In this document: positions 53,390-62,562 of the stretch, in pieces
Layout of the letters: every line of letters starts with the position of its first letter
Numbering within the stretch: position 1 is the first letter of the stretch
Assembly: GCF_900113115.1 (NCBI RefSeq)
Contig: NZ_FOOF01000001.1
Span: forward strand, 62,001-126,000
Source: Duganella sp. CF458
GTDB lineage: Bacteria > Pseudomonadota > Gammaproteobacteria > Burkholderiales > Burkholderiaceae_D
Length of the DNA: 64,000 nt
Direction: 5' to 3'
Notes under the pieces: model-generated
Seen by the model: the letters and a program-made list of their open reading frames with translations, nothing else
Told to the model about the DNA's origin: nothing
The model's database searches: none
Made by a program: the position numbers and the translations under genes

Positions 53390-55669
53390 TTACACCACCG
53401 GCGGATCGGTCTCCCGGTCGAACACGCGCGGGCCCGCCAAGGCTGCCACGAAAGCGGCCAGCGCGGCCTGCAGGTCGGCCGGCGCCGTGCCGATCAGGCC
53501 AGGATCGGGCGCGCCCCCCGGCAGGGTGGCCGGAATGCCTGCCGCTGCCAGTAGCTTGGCGCCGGCGCCCACCACCATCAGCGGTTTGCAATGGCGGTAT
53601 TGCAATGTCACGAATTCGACTGCCAGCGCGTTGGCCGCCAGGGTTTCGACAGCGGCAGCGCCATCGGGCACCAGCACGGCATCGAACAACACCGCCGGGC
53701 CGGTTTCCAGCGACATGTCGGCTTCCAGCCCGCCCACCATGCCGACATGCGGCGCGACCAGGCGCGTGACGGCGCCCTGTGCTTCCAGCTCGGCCTGCAA
53801 CGCATCGACCATCGCCTCGTCGCAACCGGCCGCGATCAGGATCGCCACCTTGCGTCCACGGATGCCGGCCTGCCCGGGCCGCGACATCAGCGACAGCCCC
53901 GGCGACGGCTGGTAAGTAGGCAGCGCGCGCGTGGTGGCCATCGGCTGCGGGTCAGGCACCATGGTCCCCAGGCGCAGCGCCACCATATCGGCCAGCGCGG
54001 CATCAACGTTCACCAGCATGGACAAGGTGCGCTCCCGGATCGCCGGCACCTGCACCTTGCTCAATTCGAAGCTGAAGGCATGGGCGATGTGCATCTGCTC
54101 GGCCGGCGTCTGGCTTTGCCAGAACAGGCGCGCCTGCGAATAGTGGTCGGCAAACAGTTCCGGCTTGCCGCGCACCTTGTCTTCCTGCACCGGCTCGGGG
54201 AAGGACATGAAGCCCATGCGGCCGGCCTGGAACGGGCAGCCGCCGCCCAGCGAGTTCGGTTCGTACGCTACGCGGCCGCGGTGGATTGCCTGGCGGTGCA
54301 TGCCGTCGCGCTGGTTGTTGTGGACCTGCGCGACAGGGGCATTGATCGGAATCTCGTGGAAGTTCGGCCCGCCCAGGCGGCTGATCTGGGTGTCCACGTA
54401 AGAGTGGATGCGGCCCGCCAGCAAGGGGTCGTTGGTAAAATCGATGCCGGGAACGACGTGGGCGGCGCAGAACGCCACCTGCTCCGTTTCGGCAAAGAAA
54501 TTGTCCGGATTCCGGTCCAGTACCATGCGTCCCACCACCTGCAGCGGCACCAGCTCTTCCGGCACGATCTTGGTCGGGTCCAGCACGTCGAAGGGGAATT
54601 GGGCCGCCTCTTCTTCCGTGAAGACTTGCAGCGCCAGTTCCCACTCCGGATACTCGCCCATCTCGATCGCTTCCCACAAGTCGCGGCGGTGAAAGTCGGG
54701 ATCGGCGCCCGAGATACGGACAGCTTCGTCCCATACCAGCGAATAGGTGCCCTGCTTGGGCAACCAGTGGAATTTGACGAAGCGCGACTGCCCCGCCGCG
54801 TTCACCAGGCGGAAGGTATGCACGCCAAAGCCCTGCATGGTGCGGAAGCTGCGCGGGATCGCGCGGTCCGACATCACCCACATCAGCATATGCATCGATT
54901 CGGGCATCAGGGACACGAAGTCCCAGAAGGTGTCGTGCGCGCTGGCGGCCTGCGGCATGGCATGGTGGGGCTCGGGCTTGACCGCATGCACCAGGTCCGG
55001 GAATTTCATCGCGTCCTGGATGAAGAAGACCGGGATGTTGTTGCCGACCAGGTCCCAATTGCCTTCATCGGTATAGAACTTGACCGCGAAACCGCGCACG
55101 TCGCGGGCAGTATCGGTCGACCCGCGCTCGCCCGCCACGGTCGAAAAGCGCACAAAGACCGGCGTGCGTTTTCCTGCGGCGGCAAACGGCGCGGCGCGCG
55201 TCAGCTGCGCCAGTTCGCGGTAGCACTCGAAGAACCCGTGCGCCGCCGAGCCACGGGCATGCACCACCCGTTCGGGAATGCGTTCGTGGTCGAAGTGCGT
55301 GATCTTCTCGCGCAGGATGAAGTCCTCCAGCAGCGCGGGACCGCGCAAGCCGGCCTTCAGGGAGTTCTGGTTGTCGGAAACCGGTACGCCCTGGTTGGTC
55401 GTCAGCGCACGGCCGCCGGCATCGGTGCGCACCCGGTCGAGCGCTTCGTTGTTGGGATTCCCGCCCTGCGGCGGCACACCGGCACCGGTCTTCGGCGAAA
55501 CGGCGCTTTCGCTGGCGGTGCTGGCAGTGTCTGCCGGATTCGCAGCGCTGGCAGAGGCGCCGGCGGGCGGAACGCCCGCGCCATGCTCCGCAGCCTTGTT
55601 GACGTTGAAGGGAAATCGCGCGGCCAGTCCAGCGCCGCGTTTAGCCGGGTCAGGTTTGCTTGTGGGCAC
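53390..55669 (-). CDS. katE: Large-subunit catalase HPII type
   Basis: 759 residues, matching HPII size. Haem-binding features: [11 protein letters not shown] (distal His), [18 protein letters not shown] (Asn), and the proximal Tyr in [15 protein letters not shown]. The C-terminal about 160 residues form a DJ-1/PfpI-like glutamine-amidotransferase fold ([20 protein letters not shown]) present only in large-subunit catalases. An Ala/Pro-rich N-terminal extension precedes the core. GTG start with GGGGAG upstream. The DUF883 gene ends 15 bases before it on the same strand, so they may be cotranscribed. Confidence 0.95.
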   Translation of the reverse strand: MPTSKPDPAKRGAGLAARFPFNVNKAAEHGAGVPPAGASASAANPADTASTASESAVSPKTGAGVPPQGGNPNNEALDRVRTDAGGRALTTNQGVPVSDNQNSLKAGLRGPALLEDFILREKITHFDHERIPERVVHARGSAAHGFFECYRELAQLTRAAPFAAAGKRTPVFVRFSTVAGERGSTDTARDVRGFAVKFYTDEGNWDLVGNNIPVFFIQDAMKFPDLVHAVKPEPHHAMPQAASAHDTFWDFVSLMPESMHMLMWVMSDRAIPRSFRTMQGFGVHTFRLVNAAGQSRFVKFHWLPKQGTYSLVWDEAVRISGADPDFHRRDLWEAIEMGEYPEWELALQVFTEEEAAQFPFDVLDPTKIVPEELVPLQVVGRMVLDRNPDNFFAETEQVAFCAAHVVPGIDFTNDPLLAGRIHSYVDTQISRLGGPNFHEIPINAPVAQVHNNQRDGMHRQAIHRGRVAYEPNSLGGGCPFQAGRMGFMSFPEPVQEDKVRGKPELFADHYSQARLFWQSQTPAEQMHIAHAFSFELSKVQVPAIRERTLSMLVNVDAALADMVALRLGTMVPDPQPMATTRALPTYQPSPGLSLMSRPGQAGIRGRKVAILIAAGCDEAMVDALQAELEAQGAVTRLVAPHVGMVGGLEADMSLETGPAVLFDAVLVPDGAAAVETLAANALAVEFVTLQYRHCKPLMVVGAGAKLLAAAGIPATLPGGAPDPGLIGTAPADLQAALAAFVAALAGPRVFDRETDPPVV

Positions 55670-55684
55670 GGCGCACTCCCCGGC

Positions 55685-55945
55685 TTAGTGCTTGCGCGAA
55701 CCGAGCAGCTTGGAGACGGCGTAGCCTGCGGCCAGCGCTACCAGCAGCGATTTGCCGGGACTTTGGCGCACATAGTTGCGGCCGGATTCGGCAAAGCGTT
55801 TGTAGGCGGCGTTCAACTGGTCGCCTTTGGCCCCAACCTGGTCGGTGATGCTGGTGATATTGTCGGCCACTTTATCGATGGTGCTGTGCATGCCGGCACG
55901 CAAGTCTTTGGCCGGATTTTCGCTGCGGGTGATGTTGTTATCCAT
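55685..55945 (-). CDS. DUF883 (ElaB/YqjD-like) membrane-associated protein
   Basis: 86 residues. A charged amphipathic N-terminal part (MDNNITRSENPAKDLRAGMH) and a C-terminal hydrophobic helix (SPGKSLLVALAAGYAVSKLLG) are typical of DUF883 proteins, which attach ribosomes to the inner membrane in stationary phase in E. coli. It precedes the HPII catalase gene, also a stationary-phase gene in E. coli. AGGAA lies eight bases before the ATG at 55945. The upstream frame to 57142 is a shadow. Confidence 0.82.
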   Translation of the reverse strand: MDNNITRSENPAKDLRAGMHSTIDKVADNITSITDQVGAKGDQLNAAYKRFAESGRNYVRQSPGKSLLVALAAGYAVSKLLGSRKH

Positions 55946-56081
55946 GATCGGGTTCCTCATCGTTAGGGTTGCAGTGGAAGGGTCAAGATAAAGCCGCACG
56001 GCTGCATCCACCGTGCGCCAGCTAACGATGTGCGCGGGCGAATTCTGGCAACCTGCGGTTGTCCCCGTTGAAAGGTGCCGC

Positions 56082-58250
56082 GTGATTCCCATCGACCCTG
56101 TCAGCAGTACCACCGCCGCCACCCCGCCAACGCTGGGCGATCGCCTCGCGCCCGCTACCGCCACGCCGATTCCCACCACGGCCACGCCCTCGGTGTCGTC
56201 GCTTGGGCTGTTCCTGTCCAACCTGGTGCTGGCGCAGCGGCGCTTGCGCGATCTGGCGGCCGAAGGCGGGGATGCGGCCGCGTTTGCGGCGGCCGCAAGG
56301 CAACTGGTCGATAACCTCAATGCCAATGCGCCGCCGTCCTTGGCCGGCGTCCTGACAGCCCAGCAAGCGGCGCTCGGTCGGGCCGGCATTGACGTTGCCA
56401 GCGGCGGCACCCTGTCCACAGACGAGGGCGCGTTGACGGCGGCGTTCAATGCAGCGCCGCAACGAGCGTTGTCCGGGCTGGGCGAGGCCCTCGACGCTGT
56501 CGGCAATGCTGCCGCAGCCCTGCAGCCCAATGCCGCTGCGCAGGCCGCGGCGGCCCGCCCGCCAGCCGCTGTCCCGCCGTCGCCCAACTTGGCCGAGTTG
56601 ACCACCCAGCAGCGCATCGCTGCGGAGCAATCAGCCGAAACGCGCAGGCTGGCCGGCGAGGCCCTCGCAGCCAATGAACTCGAAGATACGCAGCAACAAC
56701 GGCTGGCCGAAGCACAGGCTGCGACAACACGGCAGTTGGACAGTACGCGCGAGGAAGACCTGGCAGCGCAAGCGTTGGCCGACCGCCTCGACGCCGCGCG
56801 CCGCGCAGCCCTGCAGGATGCCGAAGCCAGCCAGCTCGGACGCACCCGGGCCGAGCGCGCTGCCGCCGATCGCCTCGACACGGCGCGCCGCCTGGTTGCC
56901 GAGCAGGCCGAAACGACCGAGTCGGAAGAACTGCTGGCGGCACGTCTTGCCGTGGCGCGCCAGCAGGCCGCGACTGCCAATGCGGAAGTGGATGCCGCCG
57001 CGGCGACCGAAGCGCGTCTTGCCCTGTCCCGGCAGCAGGCAGCCAACGCCAATATCCAGGTCCAAACTGACGCTGCAACGGCCGCACGCCTGGCCCAAGC
57101 CCGCCAGGAGACCGCGGACGCCAACGCCGAAGCGGACGCCAACGCTGCCAGCGACGCCCGCCTGACCTTGGCACGTCAGCAAGCCGCCGCTGCAGAACGC
57201 CTCGCGCCCGCGGCGGCAGGCCCCCAGGACACGCCTGAAGCCCAAGCTGCCGACGCCGCGGCCAATGCCGCACGCACCAGACAGGCACAGATCAACGCGA
57301 CAGCCGCTGAGGCAAGGCGGGCCGCCGATGAGGCGGAACGGGCTGACGCGGCGGCGACCACTGAAGCGTTATCCCTGCAGGACCGCCTGACTGCCCAACG
57401 CCTGGACCAGGCGCGCGACGCCACCCGGGACATCGCTACCGAACAAACGGAAACGCGCCTGGAAGCGCGCCGCCAGGCGCTACGCGAAGCGCAGGCGGCG
57501 GCCCAAGCCGCAGCGGCCCTGGCCGCCAACGCAAGCATCGCGCCGCCGGGCGCACCACCTTCCCCGGCAACTGCGGGCACGCCCGCCACGCCGCCCGGCA
57601 CCGTCCCGCCAGGCAACACCGCAATCCGCCCGCCGGAAGCCGCCATCAGCGCTGCCGGTCCCCAGGTCAGCGGTGCCACGGCCAGCGGCATCGCGCCAGG
57701 AGCTGGGCCGGGGGCGGCCGCCGGCATCGCCACTGCCGCGACGACAACTGCCGCTGCCGCCGCTGCCCAGGAAGCCAGTGCCGCCGCCGAAAGGTCCGCC
57801 CAGGCTGCCGACGCGGCACGCCGCGCCGCTGCCCCGGCATCGTTGCAAGCCCAACGCCAGCAAGCCGCCGATCCCGCCACCGCTGCTGCCGTGGCAGCCT
57901 ATCGTACCGGCGATATCGCGGCGGCAGCCGGACGGCCACCGGCCCCCGCAACGCCATTCGAGCCCGTGCCGCCGCCGCTTGCCGTACCTGCCACCACGCC
58001 AGTCGCCCCGGTCCAGTCACGCCCCGTCCAGCGTGGTGCCGAAACGGCAGCCGGCTACGATAGCGGCGCCGGCACGCAAGCGCGTGGCGGAGCGGCCGGG
58101 GGGACGGCCGGGGGCGCCACCGGCGGCGGGACGCCAGGCGAAGGCGCGCTGCCGCGCGACACGCGCGGCAATGCGGCGCCCGCCGCGGCCCTGGCAGCGG
58201 GTCCGGGCGCAACACCAGCCCCCGGCAGCCGCATCGACAGCAATGCATGA
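56082..58250 (+). CDS. Ala-rich coiled-coil protein with a 24-residue repeat
   Basis: 722 residues, not recognised. About 30% Ala, with no signal peptide. Residues about 55-190 look globular (SLGLFLSNLVLAQRRLRDLAAEGGDAAAFAAAARQLVDNL). A long Ala/Arg/Gln helical region follows, in which four units of exactly 24 residues (ARLAVARQQ, ARLALSRQQ, ARLAQARQE, ARLTLARQQ) recur, then a Pro/Ala/Gly-rich, probably disordered C-terminus of about 200 residues. Start is GTG 56082 with AAAGG six bases upstream; the preceding in-frame codons from 56013 do not look coding. Role unknown; the pattern suggests a structural or surface-binding filament. Confidence 0.7.
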   Translation: MIPIDPVSSTTAATPPTLGDRLAPATATPIPTTATPSVSSLGLFLSNLVLAQRRLRDLAAEGGDAAAFAAAARQLVDNLNANAPPSLAGVLTAQQAALGRAGIDVASGGTLSTDEGALTAAFNAAPQRALSGLGEALDAVGNAAAALQPNAAAQAAAARPPAAVPPSPNLAELTTQQRIAAEQSAETRRLAGEALAANELEDTQQQRLAEAQAATTRQLDSTREEDLAAQALADRLDAARRAALQDAEASQLGRTRAERAAADRLDTARRLVAEQAETTESEELLAARLAVARQQAATANAEVDAAAATEARLALSRQQAANANIQVQTDAATAARLAQARQETADANAEADANAASDARLTLARQQAAAAERLAPAAAGPQDTPEAQAADAAANAARTRQAQINATAAEARRAADEAERADAAATTEALSLQDRLTAQRLDQARDATRDIATEQTETRLEARRQALREAQAAAQAAAALAANASIAPPGAPPSPATAGTPATPPGTVPPGNTAIRPPEAAISAAGPQVSGATASGIAPGAGPGAAAGIATAATTTAAAAAAQEASAAAERSAQAADAARRAAAPASLQAQRQQAADPATAAAVAAYRTGDIAAAAGRPPAPATPFEPVPPPLAVPATTPVAPVQSRPVQRGAETAAGYDSGAGTQARGGAAGGTAGGATGGGTPGEGALPRDTRGNAAPAAALAAGPGATPAPGSRIDSNA
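56940..57227 (+). repeat. Four 72-base coding repeats (24 residues each)
   Basis: Units start at 56940, 57012, 57084 and 57156, exactly 72 bases apart, each opening with Ala-Arg-Leu and continuing xxARQ or xxSRQ. The last unit degenerates after about nine residues. The DNA copies diverge at many positions, so the period is kept by selection on the protein rather than recent duplication. Confidence 0.8.
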
Positions 58251-58373
58251 CCGCCAAGGCCGTGCGCGCCGGCGCTATGCCGCTTTCATCGTCCACCAGG
58301 CAGAACGCGGCAGAATCGAAGCCGCCGTCCCGAATCGGTCGCTTGGCCGTGATCCGGCATGATGCGGTGCGGC

Positions 58374-58401
58374 TTGCCGCGCCGCCCGGATTGTGGATAA
58401 T
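58374..58401 (+). promoter_or_regulatory. Candidate promoter for the amino acid binding protein gene
   Basis: TTGCCG (58374-58379), 16-base spacer, GATAAT (58396-58401), 32 bases before the ATG at 58434. The match is fair rather than strong. Confidence 0.35.
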
Positions 58402-58433
58402 CACGCCATCGACAAACAAAGGGAGACCCTTCG

Positions 58434-59558
58434 ATGAAGCTGAAGCACTCGGTAAGCGCTGTGGCGCTGCTGGCAATGGCCGCTGGCGCCTGCGCGCAGG
58501 ACATGGTGGTAAAGATCGGCCATAGCGGCCCACTGTCCGGCGCACAAGCGTTTTCCGGCAAGGATAATGAAAACGGCGCCCGCCTGGCCGTCGAAGAACT
58601 GAACGCCAAGCCGATCACCATCGGCGGCAAGAAGCTTAAATTCGAACTGATGTCGGAAGACGACCAGGGCGACCCGAAAGCGGGCGTCTCCGCGGCGCAG
58701 AAGCTGGCCGATGCGGGCGTCAAATACGTGGTTGGCCCTTACAATTCCGGCGTCGCCATCCCGGCCTCCCGCATCTACAACGAAGCCGGCACCCTGATCG
58801 CACCGGTGGCAACCAACCCCAAGTTAACGCAACAAGGTTACAAGAACATCTTTCGCATCAACGCCAGCGACACCCAGCTCGGCTCCAAGATGGCACTGTA
58901 TGCTGCCAATGAGCTGAAGGTGAAGAACGTCGCGGTGATCGACGACCGTACCGCGTTCGGCCAGGGCCTGGCGGAAGAATTCAAGAAACAGGCGCGCGCT
59001 TCCGGCCTGCAGGTGGCCGGGCACGAATACACCACCGACAAGGCGGTCGACTTCACCTCCATCCTGACCAAGCTCAAATCAAAGAACGTGCAAGCCATCT
59101 TCTTCGGCGGCTACGCGCCTCAAGGCGCACCGATGGCGCGCCAGATGAAGCAATTGGGCATCCAGGCCAAGCTGCTGGGCGGCGACACCATCTGCACCGC
59201 GGAGATGGGTAAGCTGGGCGGCGACGCCGTCGGCGAAAACGTATTGTGCGCGCAGGGCGGCGCCCTGCTGGAGAAAGCGGCTTCCGGCCCGGCCTTCAAG
59301 GCCAAGTTCAAGAAGCGCTTCAATGCGGAACCTGACGTGTACGCATCGGCCTACTACGATGCGGTGCTGATGTACGCGGCATCGATGCAGAAGGTGAACT
59401 CGATCGACCCGGCCAAAGTTGGCGCCGACATTTCCGCCGGCAGCTACAAAGGCGTGTCCGGCACCTACGCTTTCGATGCCAAAGGCGATATGAAGTCTTC
59501 GCCGGTCACTATCTTCAACTTCAAGAACGGCCAGCCGTCTCCGATTTCGAGCCTCTGA
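58434..59558 (+). CDS. Branched-chain amino acid type ABC substrate-binding protein
   Basis: 374 residues with a signal peptide (VALLAMAAGACAQ). VVKIGHSGPLSGAQAFSGKDNENGARLAVEELN, the DDQGDP and YVVGPYNSGVAIPASRIYNEAG motifs, and the C-terminal VSGTYAFDAKGD define the LivK/LivJ type 1 binding protein. It captures amino acids or other small ligands in the periplasm. No permease or ATPase genes for it are adjacent, so it probably shares a transporter encoded elsewhere. GGGAGACC precedes the ATG. The 3' end overlaps the convergent LysR gene by 38 bases. Confidence 0.92.
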   Translation: MKLKHSVSAVALLAMAAGACAQDMVVKIGHSGPLSGAQAFSGKDNENGARLAVEELNAKPITIGGKKLKFELMSEDDQGDPKAGVSAAQKLADAGVKYVVGPYNSGVAIPASRIYNEAGTLIAPVATNPKLTQQGYKNIFRINASDTQLGSKMALYAANELKVKNVAVIDDRTAFGQGLAEEFKKQARASGLQVAGHEYTTDKAVDFTSILTKLKSKNVQAIFFGGYAPQGAPMARQMKQLGIQAKLLGGDTICTAEMGKLGGDAVGENVLCAQGGALLEKAASGPAFKAKFKKRFNAEPDVYASAYYDAVLMYAASMQKVNSIDPAKVGADISAGSYKGVSGTYAFDAKGDMKSSPVTIFNFKNGQPSPISSL

Positions 59559-60426
59559 GGAATTCCCATAATTCCTGCGCGACCGGCCCGTGCGGCCGGT
59601 CGCTGCGGCGCGCAGCGACCAATTGCTCCACGCTGCCCGGCAGGTACCTGCCGGCAATCGACAGCAAACACCCCTCCTCCAATTCCCGTTCGACCAGGAA
59701 GCGCGGCAGATGGCCCCAAGCGAGGCCCTGCAGGATGATTTCCTTCTTCATCTGCTGGTCCGGCACCGAGCATTGGTGCGCGCCTTGGACCATGAAGTAA
59801 TCCTTGCCCTGGGTATGCCGCGCAGTGTCCCGGATGACGCATTGGGTATATTCGCGCAATTGTGCAGGCTTAACCGCACGGCCGACAGGGAAACGCAGGA
59901 ATCCCGGCGCCACCACCGGCACGAAGGGGATTTTCGACAATGGCATCCATTCGATGCCCGGATCGCTTTGGTCCACGCCATGCACGATCAGGTCCGCATC
60001 GCCGTCGTATAGCCGCTCGATCGGCCCGGTGACCGCCTCCACCTGCACATGCAGTCGCGTTGCCGGACGGTTGCGGAAGAATTCGGCCAGCGTTGCCAGC
60101 ACTTCGCGCTGCGGGCATATATCGCCGATGACCACGCGCAGCTCGTCTTCCTCGCCCATTGCCAGTTGCTGCGCATGCACTTGCAGCCCGGCCATTTCCA
60201 TCAGCGTGGCTTGCGCCTTGCGGTGAAACGATTTGCCGGCCGCGGTCAACGCCACCCGGTAGCCGCTGCGATCGAGCAGTTGCAGGCCGATTTGCTGCTC
60301 CAGGCGCGTCACCGCCGCGTGCACGGCTGGGTGGGAACGATGCAACAGCTCGGCGGCAGGCTGGAAACCGCCGCTGCGGGCGACCGCGTCGAAGCATTGC
60401 AGGTCATGCAGGGTGAATGTGCTCAT
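59521..60426 (-). CDS. LysR-family transcriptional regulator
   Basis: 301 residues. HTH: GGFQPAAELLHRSHPAVHAAVTRLEQQIGLQLLDRSGYRVALTAAG. The C-terminal effector-binding domain has the usual GDICPQREVLATLAEFF and DADLIVHGVDQSDPG motifs. It is divergent from the enol-lactonase-like gene, with about 100 AT-rich bases between, which is the standard LysR arrangement; the target is therefore probably that hydrolase. It overlaps the binding-protein gene by 38 bases at its 3' end. Confidence 0.92.
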   Translation of the reverse strand: MSTFTLHDLQCFDAVARSGGFQPAAELLHRSHPAVHAAVTRLEQQIGLQLLDRSGYRVALTAAGKSFHRKAQATLMEMAGLQVHAQQLAMGEEDELRVVIGDICPQREVLATLAEFFRNRPATRLHVQVEAVTGPIERLYDGDADLIVHGVDQSDPGIEWMPLSKIPFVPVVAPGFLRFPVGRAVKPAQLREYTQCVIRDTARHTQGKDYFMVQGAHQCSVPDQQMKKEIILQGLAWGHLPRFLVERELEEGCLLSIAGRYLPGSVEQLVAARRSDRPHGPVAQELWEFLRGSKSETAGRS

Positions 60427-60437
60427 TGTCCACTTTT

Positions 60438-60465
60438 CTTACAAGGATATACCGGTCTTTATAAT
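60438..60465 (+). promoter_or_regulatory. Candidate promoter for the enol-lactonase-like gene
   Basis: CTTACA (60438-60443), 16-base spacer, perfect TATAAT (60460-60465), in an AT-rich divergent region between the LysR gene and ATG 60530. A small ACCGGT dyad at 60451-60456 lies in the spacer and could be part of the regulator site. Confidence 0.5.
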
Positions 60466-60529
60466 ATATTTCCACTCTGGGCGCAGCTAAGATCCGGTCC
60501 ATCAACCAGCCATTGAAAGGACCACTACC

Positions 60530-61321
60530 ATGTATATCACCACCGGCGACAATGTCCGCATCGCCTACCGCTTCGACGGCGCTGAGCACCTGCCCGTCCT
60601 GATCCTGTCGAACTCCATCGGCACCAGCTACCACATGTGGGACGGTGAGGTGGAGGCACTGTCGCGGCATTTCCGCGTACTGCGCTTCGATACGCGGGGC
60701 CACGGCGCATCGGACGTGCCGGCCGGCGACTACTCCCTCGACCGCATGGGCCGCGACGTACTGGAGATGATGGATGCTCTCGGCATCCGGCGCGCGCACT
60801 TCCTCGGCCTCTCGCTGGGTGGCTTCATCGGCCAATGGCTGGCCATCCATGCGCCCGAACGCCTGGAGCGCCTGGTCTTGTCCAACACCGCCGCCAACCT
60901 GGGGCCGGAAGGTTTTGACGAGCAGATCGCGGCCGTGCGTGCGGCAAGCGACATGCGCGACACAGCCGAAGGCTTCCTTTCCCGCTGGTTCCCGCCGCAT
61001 ATGCTTGCTGCGCAGCACCCACCGGTCGGCAAGTTCCGCGACATGCTGCTGGCAACGGAGCGCCAGGGCCTGGCCGCCAGCCTGGCTGCGGTGCGCGACG
61101 CGGATCTGCGCCGCACCATCAGGCTGATCGCAGCGCCGACCCTGGTGATTGCCGGACGCGACGACACCGTGACTTCAGCCCGGCACGGCGCCGACATCGC
61201 GGCCGCCATCCCCGGCGCATGCCTGCACACCCTGCCGACAGTTCACCTGTCAAACATTGAGTTGCCGGAACAGTTCACCGCAGCCGTGCTGGACTTCCTG
61301 CGCTCACCTTTCCCTTCCTAA
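60530..61321 (+). CDS. pcaD: 3-Oxoadipate enol-lactonase-like alpha/beta hydrolase
   Basis: 263 residues. RFDTRGHGASDVPAGDYSLDRMGRDVLEMMDALGI, the nucleophile elbow GLSLGG, the acid in IAGRDDTVT and the His in TVHLSNIELPEQF match PcaD, which opens the enol-lactone to 3-oxoadipate in the protocatechuate/catechol route. No other pca gene is present in the window, and the sole neighbour is the divergent LysR regulator, so its substrate might differ. AAAGGACC precedes the ATG. Its stop overlaps the EntS-like gene by 4 bases. Confidence 0.8.
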   Translation: MYITTGDNVRIAYRFDGAEHLPVLILSNSIGTSYHMWDGEVEALSRHFRVLRFDTRGHGASDVPAGDYSLDRMGRDVLEMMDALGIRRAHFLGLSLGGFIGQWLAIHAPERLERLVLSNTAANLGPEGFDEQIAAVRAASDMRDTAEGFLSRWFPPHMLAAQHPPVGKFRDMLLATERQGLAASLAAVRDADLRRTIRLIAAPTLVIAGRDDTVTSARHGADIAAAIPGACLHTLPTVHLSNIELPEQFTAAVLDFLRSPFPS

Positions 61322-62541
61322 GCGGCGGGCAGCGATGGATCGTTCAGCGGAACGCTGCGCAGCCGCTTGCACAGGCCGAGCATTGCCAGGCCCAGCACGC
61401 CTGCGGTGGCGCCCAGCACAAAGATGCCCGCCGTGGCCGACAGCAGCTTGCCCAGCAGGCCGATGCCGATCGTGGCCAGCGAGTCCCCTGCCGCATCCTG
61501 TGCCGCCCACAGGCCGTTCACGCGTCCCAGGTAATGGTCCGGCGTATGGCCCTGCACCAGGCCATACTGCAGCAGCGATGCAATGGATACGCAGTAGCCG
61601 AAGCAGGCCAGCAACGCCAGCACCAGCGGGAAGGCCGGCTGGGTGCCCAGCAGCATCAGGCAGGCGAATGCGGCCAGGCTGGCGGCAAGCATGGCCTGGC
61701 CCGGACGCTGCAGCCGCTCGATCCAGCCGCTGATGATGGCGCCCAGCGTCGCGCCCAGGGACACCGCGGAATACATCAGGCCCAGCTCCAGCGCACCGGG
61801 CGCCATGGCCGGAAACAGCACGCGCACCGCCGTGGTCAGCGTCACCAGCGTGCCGACCAGCACCGTCGCCGCCAGCACCGGACTGGTGGACAGGAAGCGC
61901 ACGCCATCCGCCAATGCGCGCAAGGGATGCTCGTCGCTTGCGTGCTGCGGCAGCATGGTGGGGAGGCGCAGCAAAGGCAGCAGGGTCAGGCCGGTGCCGA
62001 TGGCGGCGATGGCGTAGACCCAGCCCACGTCGGTGGCGGCGATCAGCATGCCGCCGATGGCAGGCGAGATCACCGTTGCCAGGCGCATCGAGACCATGCT
62101 CACCGCGCGCGCCTGCATCAGGTTTTCGCGCCCCACAATGGCCGGCATGCAGGCCAGCAGCGCCGTCACGCCCAGTGCGCCGAAAAAGCCGTCCCAGGCC
62201 GACAGGAGGCAGACTGCCCACAAGGATGGCACGGGCAGCCAGGCGTTGGCGGCCAGGCCGACGAAGCCCAGGCCGCAAATGGCACGCGCCAGCAGGATCA
62301 ACTTGCGGCGGTCGTAGCGGTCGGCCAGCACGCCGCCCAGCAGCAGCCCGGCGAACATGCCGCCGCCTTCCAGGGCCAGCGCCAGCCCCACCTGCAGGCT
62401 GTCGCCGGTCAGGGCGTAGACCTGCATCGGCACCGCCACCGACAGCATGCCCAGTCCCAGCAGCGAAATGGTGCGTGCGATGAACACGCTGCGGAAGTCG
62501 CGGTTGCGGCGCAGCAGGCCGAGGTCGACAAACAATTTCAT
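61318..62541 (-). CDS. entS: EntS-type siderophore exporter (MFS)
   Basis: 407 residues, 12 transmembrane helices. The protein matches E. coli EntS in segment order and motifs: ARxISLLGLGMLSVAVPMQVY, GGVLADRYDRRKLILLARAICGLGFVG, WDGFFGALGVTALLA and LGRVNGLWAAQDAAGDS. EntS pumps a catechol siderophore across the inner membrane. The NRPS thioesterase gene is 21 bases upstream on the same strand, so export of that product is the likely role. Confidence 0.9.
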   Translation of the reverse strand: MKLFVDLGLLRRNRDFRSVFIARTISLLGLGMLSVAVPMQVYALTGDSLQVGLALALEGGGMFAGLLLGGVLADRYDRRKLILLARAICGLGFVGLAANAWLPVPSLWAVCLLSAWDGFFGALGVTALLACMPAIVGRENLMQARAVSMVSMRLATVISPAIGGMLIAATDVGWVYAIAAIGTGLTLLPLLRLPTMLPQHASDEHPLRALADGVRFLSTSPVLAATVLVGTLVTLTTAVRVLFPAMAPGALELGLMYSAVSLGATLGAIISGWIERLQRPGQAMLAASLAAFACLMLLGTQPAFPLVLALLACFGYCVSIASLLQYGLVQGHTPDHYLGRVNGLWAAQDAAGDSLATIGIGLLGKLLSATAGIFVLGATAGVLGLAMLGLCKRLRSVPLNDPSLPAA

Positions 62542-62562
62542 ACTCTATTTCCTCATTCAGGT

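Noticed and set aside
51570-53915. Plus-strand frame of 781 codons opposite the EmrB-like gene
   Set aside because: Shadow frame rich in Arg/Gln/His; the minus strand encodes a clear 14-helix transporter.
53591-55966. Plus-strand frame of 791 codons opposite the catalase gene
   Set aside because: Shadow of katE; the catalase motifs on the minus strand are decisive.
55946-57142. Upstream extension of the DUF883 frame
   Set aside because: Ala/Ser/Arg-rich shadow of the repeat protein; the DUF883 gene has its own ribosome-binding site and start at 55945.
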